Assembly: GCA_902555435.1 (NCBI GenBank)
Contig: CACDRL010000003.1
Location: 1 to 64,000 of the forward strand
DNA from: an uncultured Pelagibacteraceae bacterium
GTDB taxonomy: Bacteria > Pseudomonadota > Alphaproteobacteria > Pelagibacterales > Pelagibacteraceae
DNA: 64,000 bases
Reading direction: 5' to 3'
This document shows, in pieces, positions 34,824-43,940 of this stretch. The stretch's first letter is position 1, and each line of letters starts with the position of its first letter. The notes beneath the pieces are model-generated. The model saw only the letters and a list, made by a program, of their open reading frames with translations, did no database searches and had not been told where the DNA came from. Both the position numbers and the translations under genes were made by a program.

Positions 34824-34856
34824 AAAAAGGCCAACTTACTACAAGTTGGCCTTTTT
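34824..34856 (-). terminator. Hairpin between dctP and dctQ, probable partial terminator
   Basis: AAAAAGGCCAACTT and AAGTTGGCCTTTTT form a 14-bp stem around the loop ACTAC. Read leftward, the stem ends in five U residues. It lies 11 bp past the dctP stop and 5 bp before the dctQ start. Partial termination or 3'-end protection here would raise the amount of binding protein over the membrane subunits. Confidence 0.8.
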
Positions 34857-34867
34857 TTTAAGATTAT

Positions 34868-35839
34868 TTATTTGTAAGCAGATAAAACTGCAGCACCTCT
34901 GTCTCCAGCTTTTGCTTTCCATTCTTCAGACATTGTTACTCCAACTTTTTCAAAATGTTTTTTCAAAGCTGAATTAACTTCGCCTACTTCCATTCCAGCA
35001 TCTGCTAAAGCTTTCTTATCTCCAGTATTACCTTGTTTAGATAATTCCCAACCTTTTTCCTCAGCAATTGCTGCCTGATTCATTACAAGATCCTGAGTTG
35101 CTTTATCAAGTTTATTCCAAGCGGCTTTATTAGCTATTATCATATTTTTTGGAAACCATGCTGCTATATCATAAAAATATTTAACACCATTTTCCCAAAT
35201 TTTACTATTTTTACCAGTTGTGGGAGAAGTTATCATACTTTCCACTGCACCTGTAGAAAATGCTTGGCTAATTTCTGCTGCCTCAATTTTAGTTGGTGCC
35301 ATTCCTGTTAACTCTGCAATTCTTATTGTTGCAGAGTTGTATGCTCTAAATTTTAAACCATTTAGATCACCAACTTTATCAATTTGCTTTTTACTGTAAA
35401 GTCCTTGAGCAGGCCATGGCACTGCATAAAGAAATACCAACCCTTTTTCATCAAGACTTTTAACAATATATGGTTTTGAAGCTTCATATAATTTCATAGC
35501 ATCATCATAGGTAGTTGCTAAAAAAGGTAATGAATCAATTTCATATAAAGGGTCTTCTTTTCCAAGAGCTGACATAAATCTTTCACCGATAGGTGCTTGA
35601 CCTGTTCTTACAGCTCTAAAAATTTCCCCACCTTTAAACAATGATCCCCCTGGGTGAGTAACAATTGTAAGTTTTCCACCACTTTTTTCAGTTACATTCT
35701 TTGCAAATTCTGTTGCATTAGCAGAATGAAAGTTTCCTGCACCATACGCTAGTGCCATATCCCATTTCTCAGCTAAAGAAACATTAACAAACAACAAGAC
35801 TGAAATAATTACAGATATAAATAATTTGAACAATTTCAT
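34868..35839 (-). CDS. dctP: TRAP transporter substrate-binding protein (DctP type)
   Basis: This 323-aa periplasmic protein has a signal peptide (LFISVIISVLLFVNVSLAEKW). Its DctP pattern includes HPGGSLFKGGEIFRAVRTGQAPIGER and GLKFRAYNSATIRIAELTGMAPTKIEAAEISQAFSTGAV, where an arginine binds a carboxylate ligand. It is the first gene of dctP-dctQ-dctM and has a strong ribosome site (AAAGGAGG) 4 bp before the ATG. The ligand is unknown. The adjacent 5-oxoprolinase genes make 5-oxoproline or another small acid worth considering. Confidence 0.92.
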   Translation of the reverse strand: MKLFKLFISVIISVLLFVNVSLAEKWDMALAYGAGNFHSANATEFAKNVTEKSGGKLTIVTHPGGSLFKGGEIFRAVRTGQAPIGERFMSALGKEDPLYEIDSLPFLATTYDDAMKLYEASKPYIVKSLDEKGLVFLYAVPWPAQGLYSKKQIDKVGDLNGLKFRAYNSATIRIAELTGMAPTKIEAAEISQAFSTGAVESMITSPTTGKNSKIWENGVKYFYDIAAWFPKNMIIANKAAWNKLDKATQDLVMNQAAIAEEKGWELSKQGNTGDKKALADAGMEVGEVNSALKKHFEKVGVTMSEEWKAKAGDRGAAVLSAYK

Positions 35840-35950
35840 CTATCCTCCTTTTTAATATTCATATTTAATAATCTATCAAAAAGTAAATCAATAAAATTAT
35901 CATTATAGTCTCATTGAAAATCTGCCAGTTTATACTATTATAATAATATA

Positions 35951-36562
35951 TTGATTGAAGAGCTCATAATTCTAACCCAAATTATTTTTATCACTATTAT
36001 CTTAACAGCAGATAATGCAGTGATAGTTGGTTCTATAGCATCAAATTTTGTACCTAAAAATAGAAAACAAATTATTTTATGGGGTGTAATTGGAGCATTT
36101 GTTTTTAAAATCTTTTTTGCAATCTTCGCTACTTTTTTATTTGAATTTTATTTTATAAAAATTTTAGGAGGTTTGTTGTTAGTGTGGATAGTTAATGATT
36201 TAAGAAAAGACCTTGTTGATATTAAAAATATAAAACCTTCAATTAAAAAAACAAAACAACCTTCATACATAAATAGTATAGGTAAAGTATTATTTGCAGA
36301 TCTGATGATTAGTTTTGATAATGTAATAGGTGTTGTAGCTGCTGCCCAAGGATACTTTGGTTATATGATTTTTGGTCTTGTCTTATCAGTCGTTCTTACA
36401 GGTGCGTTAGCCACTTACATGGCTAATTATATTCAAAAACATATCTGGATAGCATACATTGGTTTAATATTTATTTTAATTGTTGGTCTACAATTAATAA
36501 TAGGTGGTTTGGTAGATCTTGAAATATTAAAAATTAATGAAGAATTTAAAAAATACTTTTAA
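35951..36562 (+). CDS. TerC/YjbE-family integral membrane protein
   Basis: This 203-aa protein has about six or seven hydrophobic helices and two acidic motifs inside helices, TADNAVIVGSIA near the start and ISFDNVIGVVAAA in the middle, as in TerC-type proteins implicated in metal (e.g. manganese) export. No ATG is available near the start. The TTG at 35951 (LIEELIILTQ) is the best guess, and the precise start is uncertain. It stands alone between the dctP promoter region and the panB end, overlapping the latter by 4 bp. Confidence 0.8.
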   Translation: MIEELIILTQIIFITIILTADNAVIVGSIASNFVPKNRKQIILWGVIGAFVFKIFFAIFATFLFEFYFIKILGGLLLVWIVNDLRKDLVDIKNIKPSIKKTKQPSYINSIGKVLFADLMISFDNVIGVVAAAQGYFGYMIFGLVLSVVLTGALATYMANYIQKHIWIAYIGLIFILIVGLQLIIGGLVDLEILKINEEFKKYF

Positions 36563-37335
36563 TTAAAAGAGTATTTTTTCGAGGGAAATTTTCTTGTTTT
36601 AACCTCAGTTACATATTTAGAGACTGCTTTTGATATTTCTGCCTTTATATTTAAATATTTTTTAACAAATCTAAATTTAATTGGATTTAATCCTATTAAA
36701 TCATCAAAAACTAAAATCTGACCATCACAATTGTTGGATGCACCTATCCCAATTGTTGGAATACTTACGCTTTTAGTTACTTGTTTTGCCAATAATGTTT
36801 GAACACATTCTAAAACCATACAAAATGAACCAGCTTCTTCAATTAATTTTGCGTCTCTCATAATATTTTCTTTTTCACTTTGTTTCTTACCTTTGAATTT
36901 AAATGTTTTATCTGATTGAGGTAAAACTCCAATATGGCCCATTACAGGTATATTATTTTTAACTAAGGTTTTAATAGTATTTATAATCTTCTTACCTCCC
37001 TCTAATTTGACCCCATCACATTTAGTTTTCTTCATAATTAATTTTGCATTTTTCAATGCCTCTTTAGGATTTCGATAAGTGTTATGAGGCATATCAACAA
37101 TCATTAAACTTTTTTTAATACCCATACGAACACTTTTGGAATGTTCAATCATTGTGTTCAAAGTTACTTCTCTAGTAGATTTATAATTATATAAAACTGA
37201 TCCAAGTGAGTCCCCTACTAAAATTAGATCACAATAATTATCTAGTACTGAAGCAATATTTTTAGAGTAAGCAGTTAAGGTTACTAATTTTGTTTTATTT
37301 TTTTTTTTTATAAATTCTGAAATCTTTTTATTCAT
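36559..37335 (-). CDS. panB: 3-methyl-2-oxobutanoate hydroxymethyltransferase
   Basis: PanB makes ketopantoate from 2-ketoisovalerate and methylene-THF for pantothenate and CoA. The 258-aa protein has KLVTLTAYSKNIA, LVGDSLGSVLYNY, DMPHNTYRNPKEA, KLEGG, and VMGHIGVLPQS, in the family order. It starts 4 bp after gloA ends, as the last gene of a long leftward run. panC is not in the window. Confidence 0.95.
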   Translation of the reverse strand: MNKKISEFIKKKNKTKLVTLTAYSKNIASVLDNYCDLILVGDSLGSVLYNYKSTREVTLNTMIEHSKSVRMGIKKSLMIVDMPHNTYRNPKEALKNAKLIMKKTKCDGVKLEGGKKIINTIKTLVKNNIPVMGHIGVLPQSDKTFKFKGKKQSEKENIMRDAKLIEEAGSFCMVLECVQTLLAKQVTKSVSIPTIGIGASNNCDGQILVFDDLIGLNPIKFRFVKKYLNIKAEISKAVSKYVTEVKTRKFPSKKYSFN

Positions 37336-37339
37336 CGAC

Positions 37340-37759
37340 TTACCAAGAGCCGGTATTTTCCATGGAAGCCCAAGGCTCTTTAGGCTCTAAATTTCCTTCT
37401 TGAAGTATTTCTATTGAAATTTTATCAGGCGATCTGACAAATGCCATATGGCCATCTCTAGGAGGTCTATTTATAGTGTAGCCCATGTCCATTAATCTTT
37501 GGCATGTTTCGTAAATATTATCTACTCTATACGCAAGATGCCCAAAATTTCTTGAACCTTCTCCTAGCTCATCACCATCCCAATTGTATGTTAACTCAAT
37601 TTCTGCCTTTTCATCATTAGGAGCAGCAAGAAAAATTAGAGTAAATCTACCTTTTTCATTTTCCATTCTTCTTGTCTCTTTTAAACCAAGACCTTCACAA
37701 AAAAATCTTAAAGATTCATCTACATCTTTAATTCTGATCATTGTATGTAAATATTTCAT
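37340..37759 (-). CDS. gloA: Lactoylglutathione lyase (glyoxalase I)
   Basis: This 139-aa VOC-fold enzyme detoxifies methylglyoxal with glutathione. Family residues are visible: HTMIRIKDVDESLRFFCEGLGLKETRR, EIELTYNWD (a metal-ligand glutamate region), NFGHLAYRVDNIYETC (a histidine ligand) and the terminal KISIEILQ glutamate. The length is normal. It lies between guaA and panB in the same direction. Confidence 0.9.
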   Translation of the reverse strand: MKYLHTMIRIKDVDESLRFFCEGLGLKETRRMENEKGRFTLIFLAAPNDEKAEIELTYNWDGDELGEGSRNFGHLAYRVDNIYETCQRLMDMGYTINRPPRDGHMAFVRSPDKISIEILQEGNLEPKEPWASMENTGSW

Positions 37760-37780
37760 CGGTTGTTTTTATAATTAAAA

Positions 37781-39343
37781 TTACTCTAATTCAATAGTAC
37801 TTGGGGGCTTAGAAGTAATATCATACACTACTCTGTTAATTCCTCTTATGCTATTAACAATTTTGTTAGAAATGGTCTGCATGAATGATTTTTTAAATTC
37901 ATAAAAATCCGCAGTCATTCCATCTTCAGAGGTAATTGCTCTTAGTAAGCATAGATATTCATATGTTCGGTTGTCACCCATAACTCCAACTGTTTTAACT
38001 GGAAGTAATGCAGCATAAGCCTGCCAAATCTTATGGTAGAGCCCATGATCTCTTAAAGCTTGAATAAAGTAATAATCAGCTTCTTTTAAAATTTTTATTT
38101 TTTTATTGGTAATTATACCTGGCATTCTGATTGCTAGACCAGGACCAGGGAATGGATGTCGTGAAATTATTTCATTACTTAAATTTAACTCTAAACCTAA
38201 TTTTCTTACTTCATCTTTAAATAAAAATTTTAAAGGTTCTAATAATTTTAAATTCATTTTTTTAGGTAAACCACCAACATTATGATGCGATTTGATTTTA
38301 GAAGTTTGACTGCCTGTAACAGACTTGCTTTCAATTAAATCTGGATACAAAGTTCCCTGTGCTAGAAACTTTACATTTTTTATTTTCTTTGCATACCTTT
38401 CAAATATTTTGATGAATAGATTTCCAATTATTTTTCTTTTTTTCTCAGGATCAGATACATTTTTTAACTTATTTAAAAATTCCTTTTCAGCATTTACATA
38501 AATTAAATTCATTTTTAATCTTTTCTTAAAAGTTTGAACTACCTGAACTTCCTCATTTTTTCGAAGCAAGCCGGTATTAACAAAAATACAATATAGTTTT
38601 TTACCTATTGCTTTATTCAATAACTGAGCGACCACACTACTATCTACACCACCTGATAGAGCACAAATTACTTTATTATCTCCAACTTGGGCTCTAACAT
38701 CTTTAATCAATTTTCTCTTTTGATCTTTTGAGGACCAATTTCTCCTAATTTTACATATAAGAAAAATAAAATTACTAATTAGTTTTTTTCCATTTTCTGT
38801 ATGAGTTACCTCTGGGTGAAACTGTACACCATAAAAATTTTTGATTTTATTTTCTACAATTGCAAATTTTGAATTTGAGCTTGAAGCAATTACTTTAAAA
38901 TTCTTTGGTAGTTTTGATACTTGATCTGCATGGCTCATCCAGACCACTTTAGATTTTTTTGTACCAAAAAAATTACTAGTTAAGAGGCTATTATTTTTTT
39001 TTATTACATTTGCTAAACCAAATTCACGGTGTTTTGATTGTTTAACTATACCCCCATTAAGTTTAGACAATATTTGATGCCCAAAACAAATACCAAGAAC
39101 AGGAATATCTAATCCCAAAATTTTTTTATCAAACGAATACTTATTGATTTGATAAACGTTCAGAGGACCACCTGATAAAATGATGCCTTTTACACTTTGG
39201 TTAACTTGATTAAGTTTAATTTTTTTATGACTTACAATATCTGAAAAAACACCCAGTTCTCTTATTCTTCTTGCTATTAATTGAGTAAATTGTGAACCAA
39301 AATCTACAATTAAGATTTTGTTAAGACTATTATCAAGACTCAT
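37781..39343 (-). CDS. guaA: GMP synthase (glutamine-hydrolysing)
   Basis: This 520-aa enzyme converts XMP to GMP. The class I amidotransferase domain has the cysteine in [11 protein letters not shown] and the histidine in [11 protein letters not shown]. The ATP pyrophosphatase domain has SGGVDSSV. The C-terminal dimer domain ends [14 protein letters not shown], the conserved tail. Its start overlaps the TPR gene by 11 bp, and guaB lies just upstream. Confidence 0.97.
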   Translation of the reverse strand: MSLDNSLNKILIVDFGSQFTQLIARRIRELGVFSDIVSHKKIKLNQVNQSVKGIILSGGPLNVYQINKYSFDKKILGLDIPVLGICFGHQILSKLNGGIVKQSKHREFGLANVIKKNNSLLTSNFFGTKKSKVVWMSHADQVSKLPKNFKVIASSSNSKFAIVENKIKNFYGVQFHPEVTHTENGKKLISNFIFLICKIRRNWSSKDQKRKLIKDVRAQVGDNKVICALSGGVDSSVVAQLLNKAIGKKLYCIFVNTGLLRKNEEVQVVQTFKKRLKMNLIYVNAEKEFLNKLKNVSDPEKKRKIIGNLFIKIFERYAKKIKNVKFLAQGTLYPDLIESKSVTGSQTSKIKSHHNVGGLPKKMNLKLLEPLKFLFKDEVRKLGLELNLSNEIISRHPFPGPGLAIRMPGIITNKKIKILKEADYYFIQALRDHGLYHKIWQAYAALLPVKTVGVMGDNRTYEYLCLLRAITSEDGMTADFYEFKKSFMQTISNKIVNSIRGINRVVYDITSKPPSTIELE

Positions 39344-39770
39344 TGCTTGGTTCTAGATTTTTTAAAGACTCTAAAATTTCGTTATTTTCATCACATAATG
39401 TTTTACACACTTGAACAAATGTTTCGGATAGTTCTTGAACTTTATCGTAATTAGATTTTTCTAAAGCAATTTTCATCATCATTAGAATAGCTTCTTCATT
39501 TTGTGGGTCAATTAACAAAGTAGTTTCTAAATTGTATTCTTCTTTTCTTTGATCTTCTTCATGATTATAAATTTTTGCTAAATACAAATATGAATTTGCA
39601 TCCTTTGGATTAAATACGATATTTCTCTCAAATAAAAATCTTGCATCCTCATATTTTTCTTTTTCATACAATTTAATTGCTTCCTCAAAAAAATTTTCTT
39701 TTGAAAATGAATTTGATTGAATTAAAAAAATTAAAACTATCAGTGAAATTAATTTAGAAATTTTATTCAT
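39333..39770 (-). CDS. Exported TPR-repeat protein between guaB and guaA
   Basis: This 145-aa protein has a signal peptide ([18 protein letters not shown]) and about three TPR-like helix pairs ([42 protein letters not shown]). It is probably a periplasmic adaptor with no direct link to purine synthesis. It shares 1 bp with guaB and 11 bp with guaA, so it is certainly in the same transcript. The partner is unknown. Confidence 0.75.
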   Translation of the reverse strand: MNKISKLISLIVLIFLIQSNSFSKENFFEEAIKLYEKEKYEDARFLFERNIVFNPKDANSYLYLAKIYNHEEDQRKEEYNLETTLLIDPQNEEAILMMMKIALEKSNYDKVQELSETFVQVCKTLCDENNEILESLKNLEPSNES

Positions 39771-40846
39771 TAATATTTACTATCATTTTTAATTACATCC
39801 ACATTATGAACCATACTTTCATAAAATCCAGCTTTAGTAATTTTAACAAATTGTGGTTTATTTCTCAATTTTACAATTTCTTTAGAACCAAGATAACCCA
39901 TAGATGATTTAAGACCACCAATTAATTTAAATATAATGCTACCAACATCTCCTTTATATTTTACAAAACCTTCTACTCCTTCTGGAACATATTTAGATGT
40001 ATCTTTTTGCTTAGTTTGAAAATATCTATCTGCTGATCCTTTATTCATGGCACCGACTGATCCCATCCCTCTAAAACTTTTAAAAAATTTTCCATTTTTT
40101 TTAATTAGTTTACCTGGCGTTTCATCTGTACCTGCAAACAAGGAACCTATCATAACTGCATCTGCCCCAGCTGCAAAAGCTTTTGCCAAGTCACCAGAAT
40201 ATTTTATTCCACCATCAGAAATTATTTTTACATTTTTGTTTTTAATTCCATTTCTTACGGATAAAATTGCACTCAACTGTGGAACACCTATTCCAGCAAC
40301 TAATCTTGTAGTACAAATTGATCCTGGTCCAATCCCTACTTTAATAATATCTACACCTAACTTAATCAAAAATTTTGCTGCTTCCGGTGTTGCAATGTTT
40401 CCAGCACATAAAGCGGTATTCTTAGCTTTAATTTTTTTTATATATTTAACTATTTCTCCTACTTTTTTGGTATGACCATGAGCAGTATCTACTACGATTA
40501 AATCAACTCCTTCTCTAAGAATAGCTTTAGCTCTATCAAATTCAGCAATTGATGCTCCAACTGCTGCACCAACAAATAATTTTTGTTTTTTTACTTTTTT
40601 AATTTCTAAGATTTGTTTTGAAATATCTAAATTTCTATGAATAACCCCAATTCCCCCAGCTTTACCGATTGCAATAGCCATTTTGCTTTCCGTAACAGTG
40701 TCCATTGCAGAAGACAATAGCGGAATTTTAAGCTTTAAATTTGTTGTTAAATTAACTGATGTATTTACCTCAGATGGCAATATTTCCGAGTACTTTGGGG
40801 CAAGAGTAACATCATCAAAGGTAAGTGCTTCTTTTATGGGAACCAT
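39770..40846 (-). CDS. guaB: IMP dehydrogenase lacking the CBS (Bateman) module
   Basis: IMPDH oxidises IMP to XMP, the first step to GMP. The catalytic barrel is complete: EALTFDDVTLAPKYSEILP, SSAMDTVTESKMA, the active-site loop GIGPGSICTTR, SDGGIKYSGD, and the flap GMGSVGAMNKGSADRYF with a following RYFQ-type arginine-tyrosine region. The protein is 358 aa, against about 490 in most bacteria. After IHRNLDISKQILEIKKVKKQ it goes straight to LFVGAAVG, where the two CBS domains normally lie. The protein should be active but without adenine/guanine nucleotide control. GMP reductase is an alternative, but the flap and the guaA context favour IMPDH. Confidence 0.88.
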   Translation of the reverse strand: MVPIKEALTFDDVTLAPKYSEILPSEVNTSVNLTTNLKLKIPLLSSAMDTVTESKMAIAIGKAGGIGVIHRNLDISKQILEIKKVKKQKLFVGAAVGASIAEFDRAKAILREGVDLIVVDTAHGHTKKVGEIVKYIKKIKAKNTALCAGNIATPEAAKFLIKLGVDIIKVGIGPGSICTTRLVAGIGVPQLSAILSVRNGIKNKNVKIISDGGIKYSGDLAKAFAAGADAVMIGSLFAGTDETPGKLIKKNGKFFKSFRGMGSVGAMNKGSADRYFQTKQKDTSKYVPEGVEGFVKYKGDVGSIIFKLIGGLKSSMGYLGSKEIVKLRNKPQFVKITKAGFYESMVHNVDVIKNDSKY

Positions 40847-40883
40847 AATCTTTTATATACGATTCCTTTTAATTTTAAAGTCT

Positions 40884-41495
40884 CTATCTAAGTATTTTAC
40901 AAATTATAAAACTTTCTTTAGAATCTTTTCTACTTGATTTAGGTTTGAAAACCTTAACTTCTTTAAAATATTTTTTACCCTCTGCGACTATTTCGTTAAA
41001 TGTTCCTCCCATAAAAATTTTTGAGATGAAATATCCATTTTTAGATAATAAATCTTTTGCAAATACCATTGCCTCTTTGCAAAGCTCGCCTGTTTGAATT
41101 GAATCAATATTTTTAATTCCTGTAGTATTTACAGCCATATCTGACATCACAACTTCTACTTTAGAGTTTATGTTTTTTTTTATTTCTTCTTGAGTATCTT
41201 CATCAGTGAAATCACCTTGTATTTGAAGACTAGAACCAATTGGCTCCATCTTTTTTAAATCAATTGAAATTAATTTTCCATTCTTAGCTACTTTATTAGC
41301 ATATTGCGACCAGCTTCCAGGAGCAGCTCCAATATCAATAACTGTTAATCCACCTTTAAAAATTTTAAATTTTTCATCAATTTCTATAAGTTTGTAAGCA
41401 GATCTAGCTCTATAACCATCAACTTTTGATTGTCTGACGTAAGTATCTCTTCGTTGTTTATTAACCCAATTTTTTGAAATTTTATTTTTTTTCAA
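40884..41495 (-). CDS. rlmE: 23S rRNA 2'-O-methyltransferase RlmE (FtsJ/RrmJ)
   Basis: RlmE methylates U2552 of 23S rRNA late in large-subunit assembly. The 203-aa protein has RSAYKLIEIDEKFKIF, the SAM block VIDIGAAPGSWSQYA, and the catalytic lysine/aspartate residues in SDMAVNTTG and KIFMGG. The length is typical. It starts right at the end of the glycosyltransferase-like gene. Confidence 0.93.
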   Translation of the reverse strand: MKKNKISKNWVNKQRRDTYVRQSKVDGYRARSAYKLIEIDEKFKIFKGGLTVIDIGAAPGSWSQYANKVAKNGKLISIDLKKMEPIGSSLQIQGDFTDEDTQEEIKKNINSKVEVVMSDMAVNTTGIKNIDSIQTGELCKEAMVFAKDLLSKNGYFISKIFMGGTFNEIVAEGKKYFKEVKVFKPKSSRKDSKESFIICKILR

Positions 41496-42407
41496 TTAAT
41501 TTTCAAATCTTAAGCTTTTATTTAATGTCTTGCCATCAAGAGTTTTAATTTCTATTTTGACATCCTTATTTAATCTCATGTCTTGATTATCTTTCCAAAT
41601 ACCTGCTGCAAGATGCATTATCCCAATTTTGTTATTGGGTAAATATGGTTCAACAAATGTATCATTTATCTCATCAAATTTTGGTAAAAGATTGCTTGTT
41701 ATCCAATTACAATTTAAAGGTAAAAATTCAGTTTCAATATTATCATGATAAACCGAAATATTCATTGCAAGTTGTTCAGAGCCAAAAATATCTCCACCTT
41801 TTAATGTTTCTCTGAGATTATTTTGCCAAATCTCCCAAGATTTAGAATTTTTTTCTAAAGAAAAAACACCTATATTTATATGAGGTGCAAAGGCTAATTT
41901 TCTAGCTTTATCCAAACTAATATTCGATTTTATTGCATGCTTAAAATTTTGAGATTTAATTATTGCGAGTTTTCCAAAAACCCAATCAACTTTAGAAGTT
42001 ATTTTGTAACCTGGTCCTATGGTTTGTGTAATACCCAATTTATTATTATCGCAGGCTTTGAAATATAATTCTATTGTTTGCCAATCGTTGACCCAAGCAT
42101 CACAATCAATCCATAGATATTTTTCATAATTAGGAAAATATTTTGGGAGAAATGCCCTTGAAACTTGACTTTTTAACCACTCTCTTCCTTCAATTTTGCT
42201 TTCAGGAACTTTAATATCCCACTCTGCAGATTTAATTTCATCTACTTTTGATAATAATTTATTTTTTTGTTCTTCTGATAATCCAGCATCCAAAACACAT
42301 ATTGCTATATCTTTGCTAGCTTCAAACTGTTTGATAGAGTCTATTAATTCATCCAATAAAGGAAAATAATTAGAGTCTGCTAAAGAAACAATGGTGTTTT
42401 TTTGCAT
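41496..42407 (-). CDS. Glycosyltransferase family 8-like protein
   Basis: This 303-aa protein begins NTIVSLADSNYFPLLDELIDSI, and the motif YLWIDCDAWV (about residue 100) resembles the metal-binding DxD of GT-A glycosyltransferases. The C-terminal IGIMHLAAGIWK recalls the HxxG-type motif of GT8 enzymes. It has no membrane segment. It lies between pssA and rlmE with overlapping or adjacent ends, possibly serving lipid or surface glycosylation. The acceptor and sugar are unknown. Confidence 0.6.
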   Translation of the reverse strand: MQKNTIVSLADSNYFPLLDELIDSIKQFEASKDIAICVLDAGLSEEQKNKLLSKVDEIKSAEWDIKVPESKIEGREWLKSQVSRAFLPKYFPNYEKYLWIDCDAWVNDWQTIELYFKACDNNKLGITQTIGPGYKITSKVDWVFGKLAIIKSQNFKHAIKSNISLDKARKLAFAPHINIGVFSLEKNSKSWEIWQNNLRETLKGGDIFGSEQLAMNISVYHDNIETEFLPLNCNWITSNLLPKFDEINDTFVEPYLPNNKIGIMHLAAGIWKDNQDMRLNKDVKIEIKTLDGKTLNKSLRFEN

Positions 42408-43213
42408 TACAATACATCTTCAAGATCGTCATCTTCATCGTCATAATTCTGACCTTCGTTTTGTTTTTTAAGTTTTTGATAATGAAAAAAGCTTATTGGA
42501 AGCATAGTTAGATAAATTAAAGCACTCACAGAAATTACATTAAAAGGGTATATTAACAAAAGTCCAAAAAATAGAACAATTCCGAATAATAAGAAAATTG
42601 TTGCTTTTCTTTGAATTACAATTTTTTTAAATGAATAACTTGGAAACTTACTGATCAATAAAAAGGAAGTGGCAATAAAAAATATTGGCACAACAACTGC
42701 ATAATCTATTTTAAATAACTCAATACTAGATATGCTAAATATCAGTGGAGTTAATACTAAAATTCCACCTGCTGGAGACGGAACACCTTCAAAAAAATTA
42801 TCTCTCCAAGATGGTTCACCTCCAGTATTTACATTAAAACGAGCCAATCTTAATGCAACGCAAATTACATATATTAAACAAACTAACCATCCAAACCTTC
42901 CAAGTTCATTTAATTTCCAAAAATACATTATAAAAGCAGGAGCAACCCCAAAGCTTATCATATCAGTCAAAGAATCTAATTCCTTTCCTACTTTAGATGT
43001 ACCTTTGATTAATCTTGCTATTCTTCCATCTAATCCATCAATGACTGCAGCAATTATTATTGCTATAATTGCAAATTCATATCTTCCATCTAAAGCAAAT
43101 CTTATAGAAGTAAGACCAATACAAACACCTATAAGTGTGAGCATGTTAGGTAAAATTACTCTAGCACTCCTCTTTTCATGAACTATTTTAAAATTTTTTT
43201 TGGGTTGTTGCAT
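42407..43213 (-). CDS. pssA: CDP-diacylglycerol-serine O-phosphatidyltransferase
   Basis: This 268-aa membrane enzyme makes phosphatidylserine, the precursor of phosphatidylethanolamine. The CDP-alcohol phosphatidyltransferase signature is complete: DGLDGRIARLIKGTSKVGKELDSLTDMISFG (about residues 60-90). About eight hydrophobic helices and a short acidic tail (DDEDDDLEDVL) are visible. It follows psd by 2 bp, the standard psd-pssA order of alphaproteobacteria. Confidence 0.93.
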   Translation of the reverse strand: MQQPKKNFKIVHEKRSARVILPNMLTLIGVCIGLTSIRFALDGRYEFAIIAIIIAAVIDGLDGRIARLIKGTSKVGKELDSLTDMISFGVAPAFIMYFWKLNELGRFGWLVCLIYVICVALRLARFNVNTGGEPSWRDNFFEGVPSPAGGILVLTPLIFSISSIELFKIDYAVVVPIFFIATSFLLISKFPSYSFKKIVIQRKATIFLLFGIVLFFGLLLIYPFNVISVSALIYLTMLPISFFHYQKLKKQNEGQNYDDEDDDLEDVL

Positions 43214-43215
43214 AT

Positions 43216-43864
43216 CTATCTTTTGGCTAGCAGAGTTTCTCCTGATATTGCAGTCTGACCAATTTTAACCAATGGTTCATAATTTTCATAATATACATCT
43301 GCTCTACTTCCAAATCTTATCATTCCAATTCGGTCACCTTGATTAAGTGTTTGATCTTTATTAGTCTCGCAAACAATTCTTCTTGCAACCAAACCTGCTA
43401 TTTGAACTATGACGATATCATTTCCATGATTATCTTTTAATTTATAATAATTCCTCTCATTGTCTTCACTCGCTTTATCGAGTGAAGCATTTAAAAATTT
43501 TCCTGGTTTATATAAAATATCTTCAACTTTTCCTGAACAAGGAGTTCTATTGACATGACAATCGAATACGTTCATGAAGATACTAATTTTTTTAAATTTC
43601 TTGTTTTCTAAATTTAATTCTTTCGGTCCATCCACCTCTTCAACTTTAATTATTTCTCCATCCGCTGGGCTTACTAGATAATCATCATCTCCAATGATTG
43701 TTCTTTCAGGATCTCTAAAAAAAATAATAAACCCATATTGTTAACAGCAACCCTATTAATCCTAAAAATCCATTCACGATTAATAAGATGATTGTAATGA
43801 AACCTGCAATTACAATAAACTTGTAACCTTCAGTGTGTATCTTTGGAAATATCTTGGTAAACAT
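43216..43864 (-). pseudogene. psd: Phosphatidylserine decarboxylase interrupted by a frameshift in an A8 run
   Basis: Psd converts phosphatidylserine to phosphatidylethanolamine. The ATG at 43864 gives MFTKIFPKIHTEGYKF plus a hydrophobic anchor, and that frame stops at 43715-43717 after 49 codons, inside the base run A8 (43717-43724). In the next frame the family sequence continues without a gap as RDPERTIIGDDDYLVSPADG and runs to 43216, including the self-cleavage site in MIRFGSRADVYY. Removing one base joins the two parts into about 215 aa, the normal length of this short Psd class. A sequencing or assembly error in the homopolymer, transcriptional slippage, or true loss are possible. The intact pssA behind it makes real loss less likely. 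Confidence 0.88.
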
Positions 43865-43940
43865 ATTCTTCTATTTGCTAATTTTCGATTAATATGTATA
43901 TAAACCAATCAAATTCAATTATTAAGATAAATTTAATTTA

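Noticed and set aside
40047-40475. Rightward 142-codon frame opposite guaB
   Set aside because: It mirrors the guaB coding strand. The proline-rich translation matches nothing, while guaB shows all catalytic motifs.
42732-43181. Rightward 149-codon frame opposite pssA
   Set aside because: It is antisense to the CDP-alcohol transferase signature, with no ribosome site or family match.
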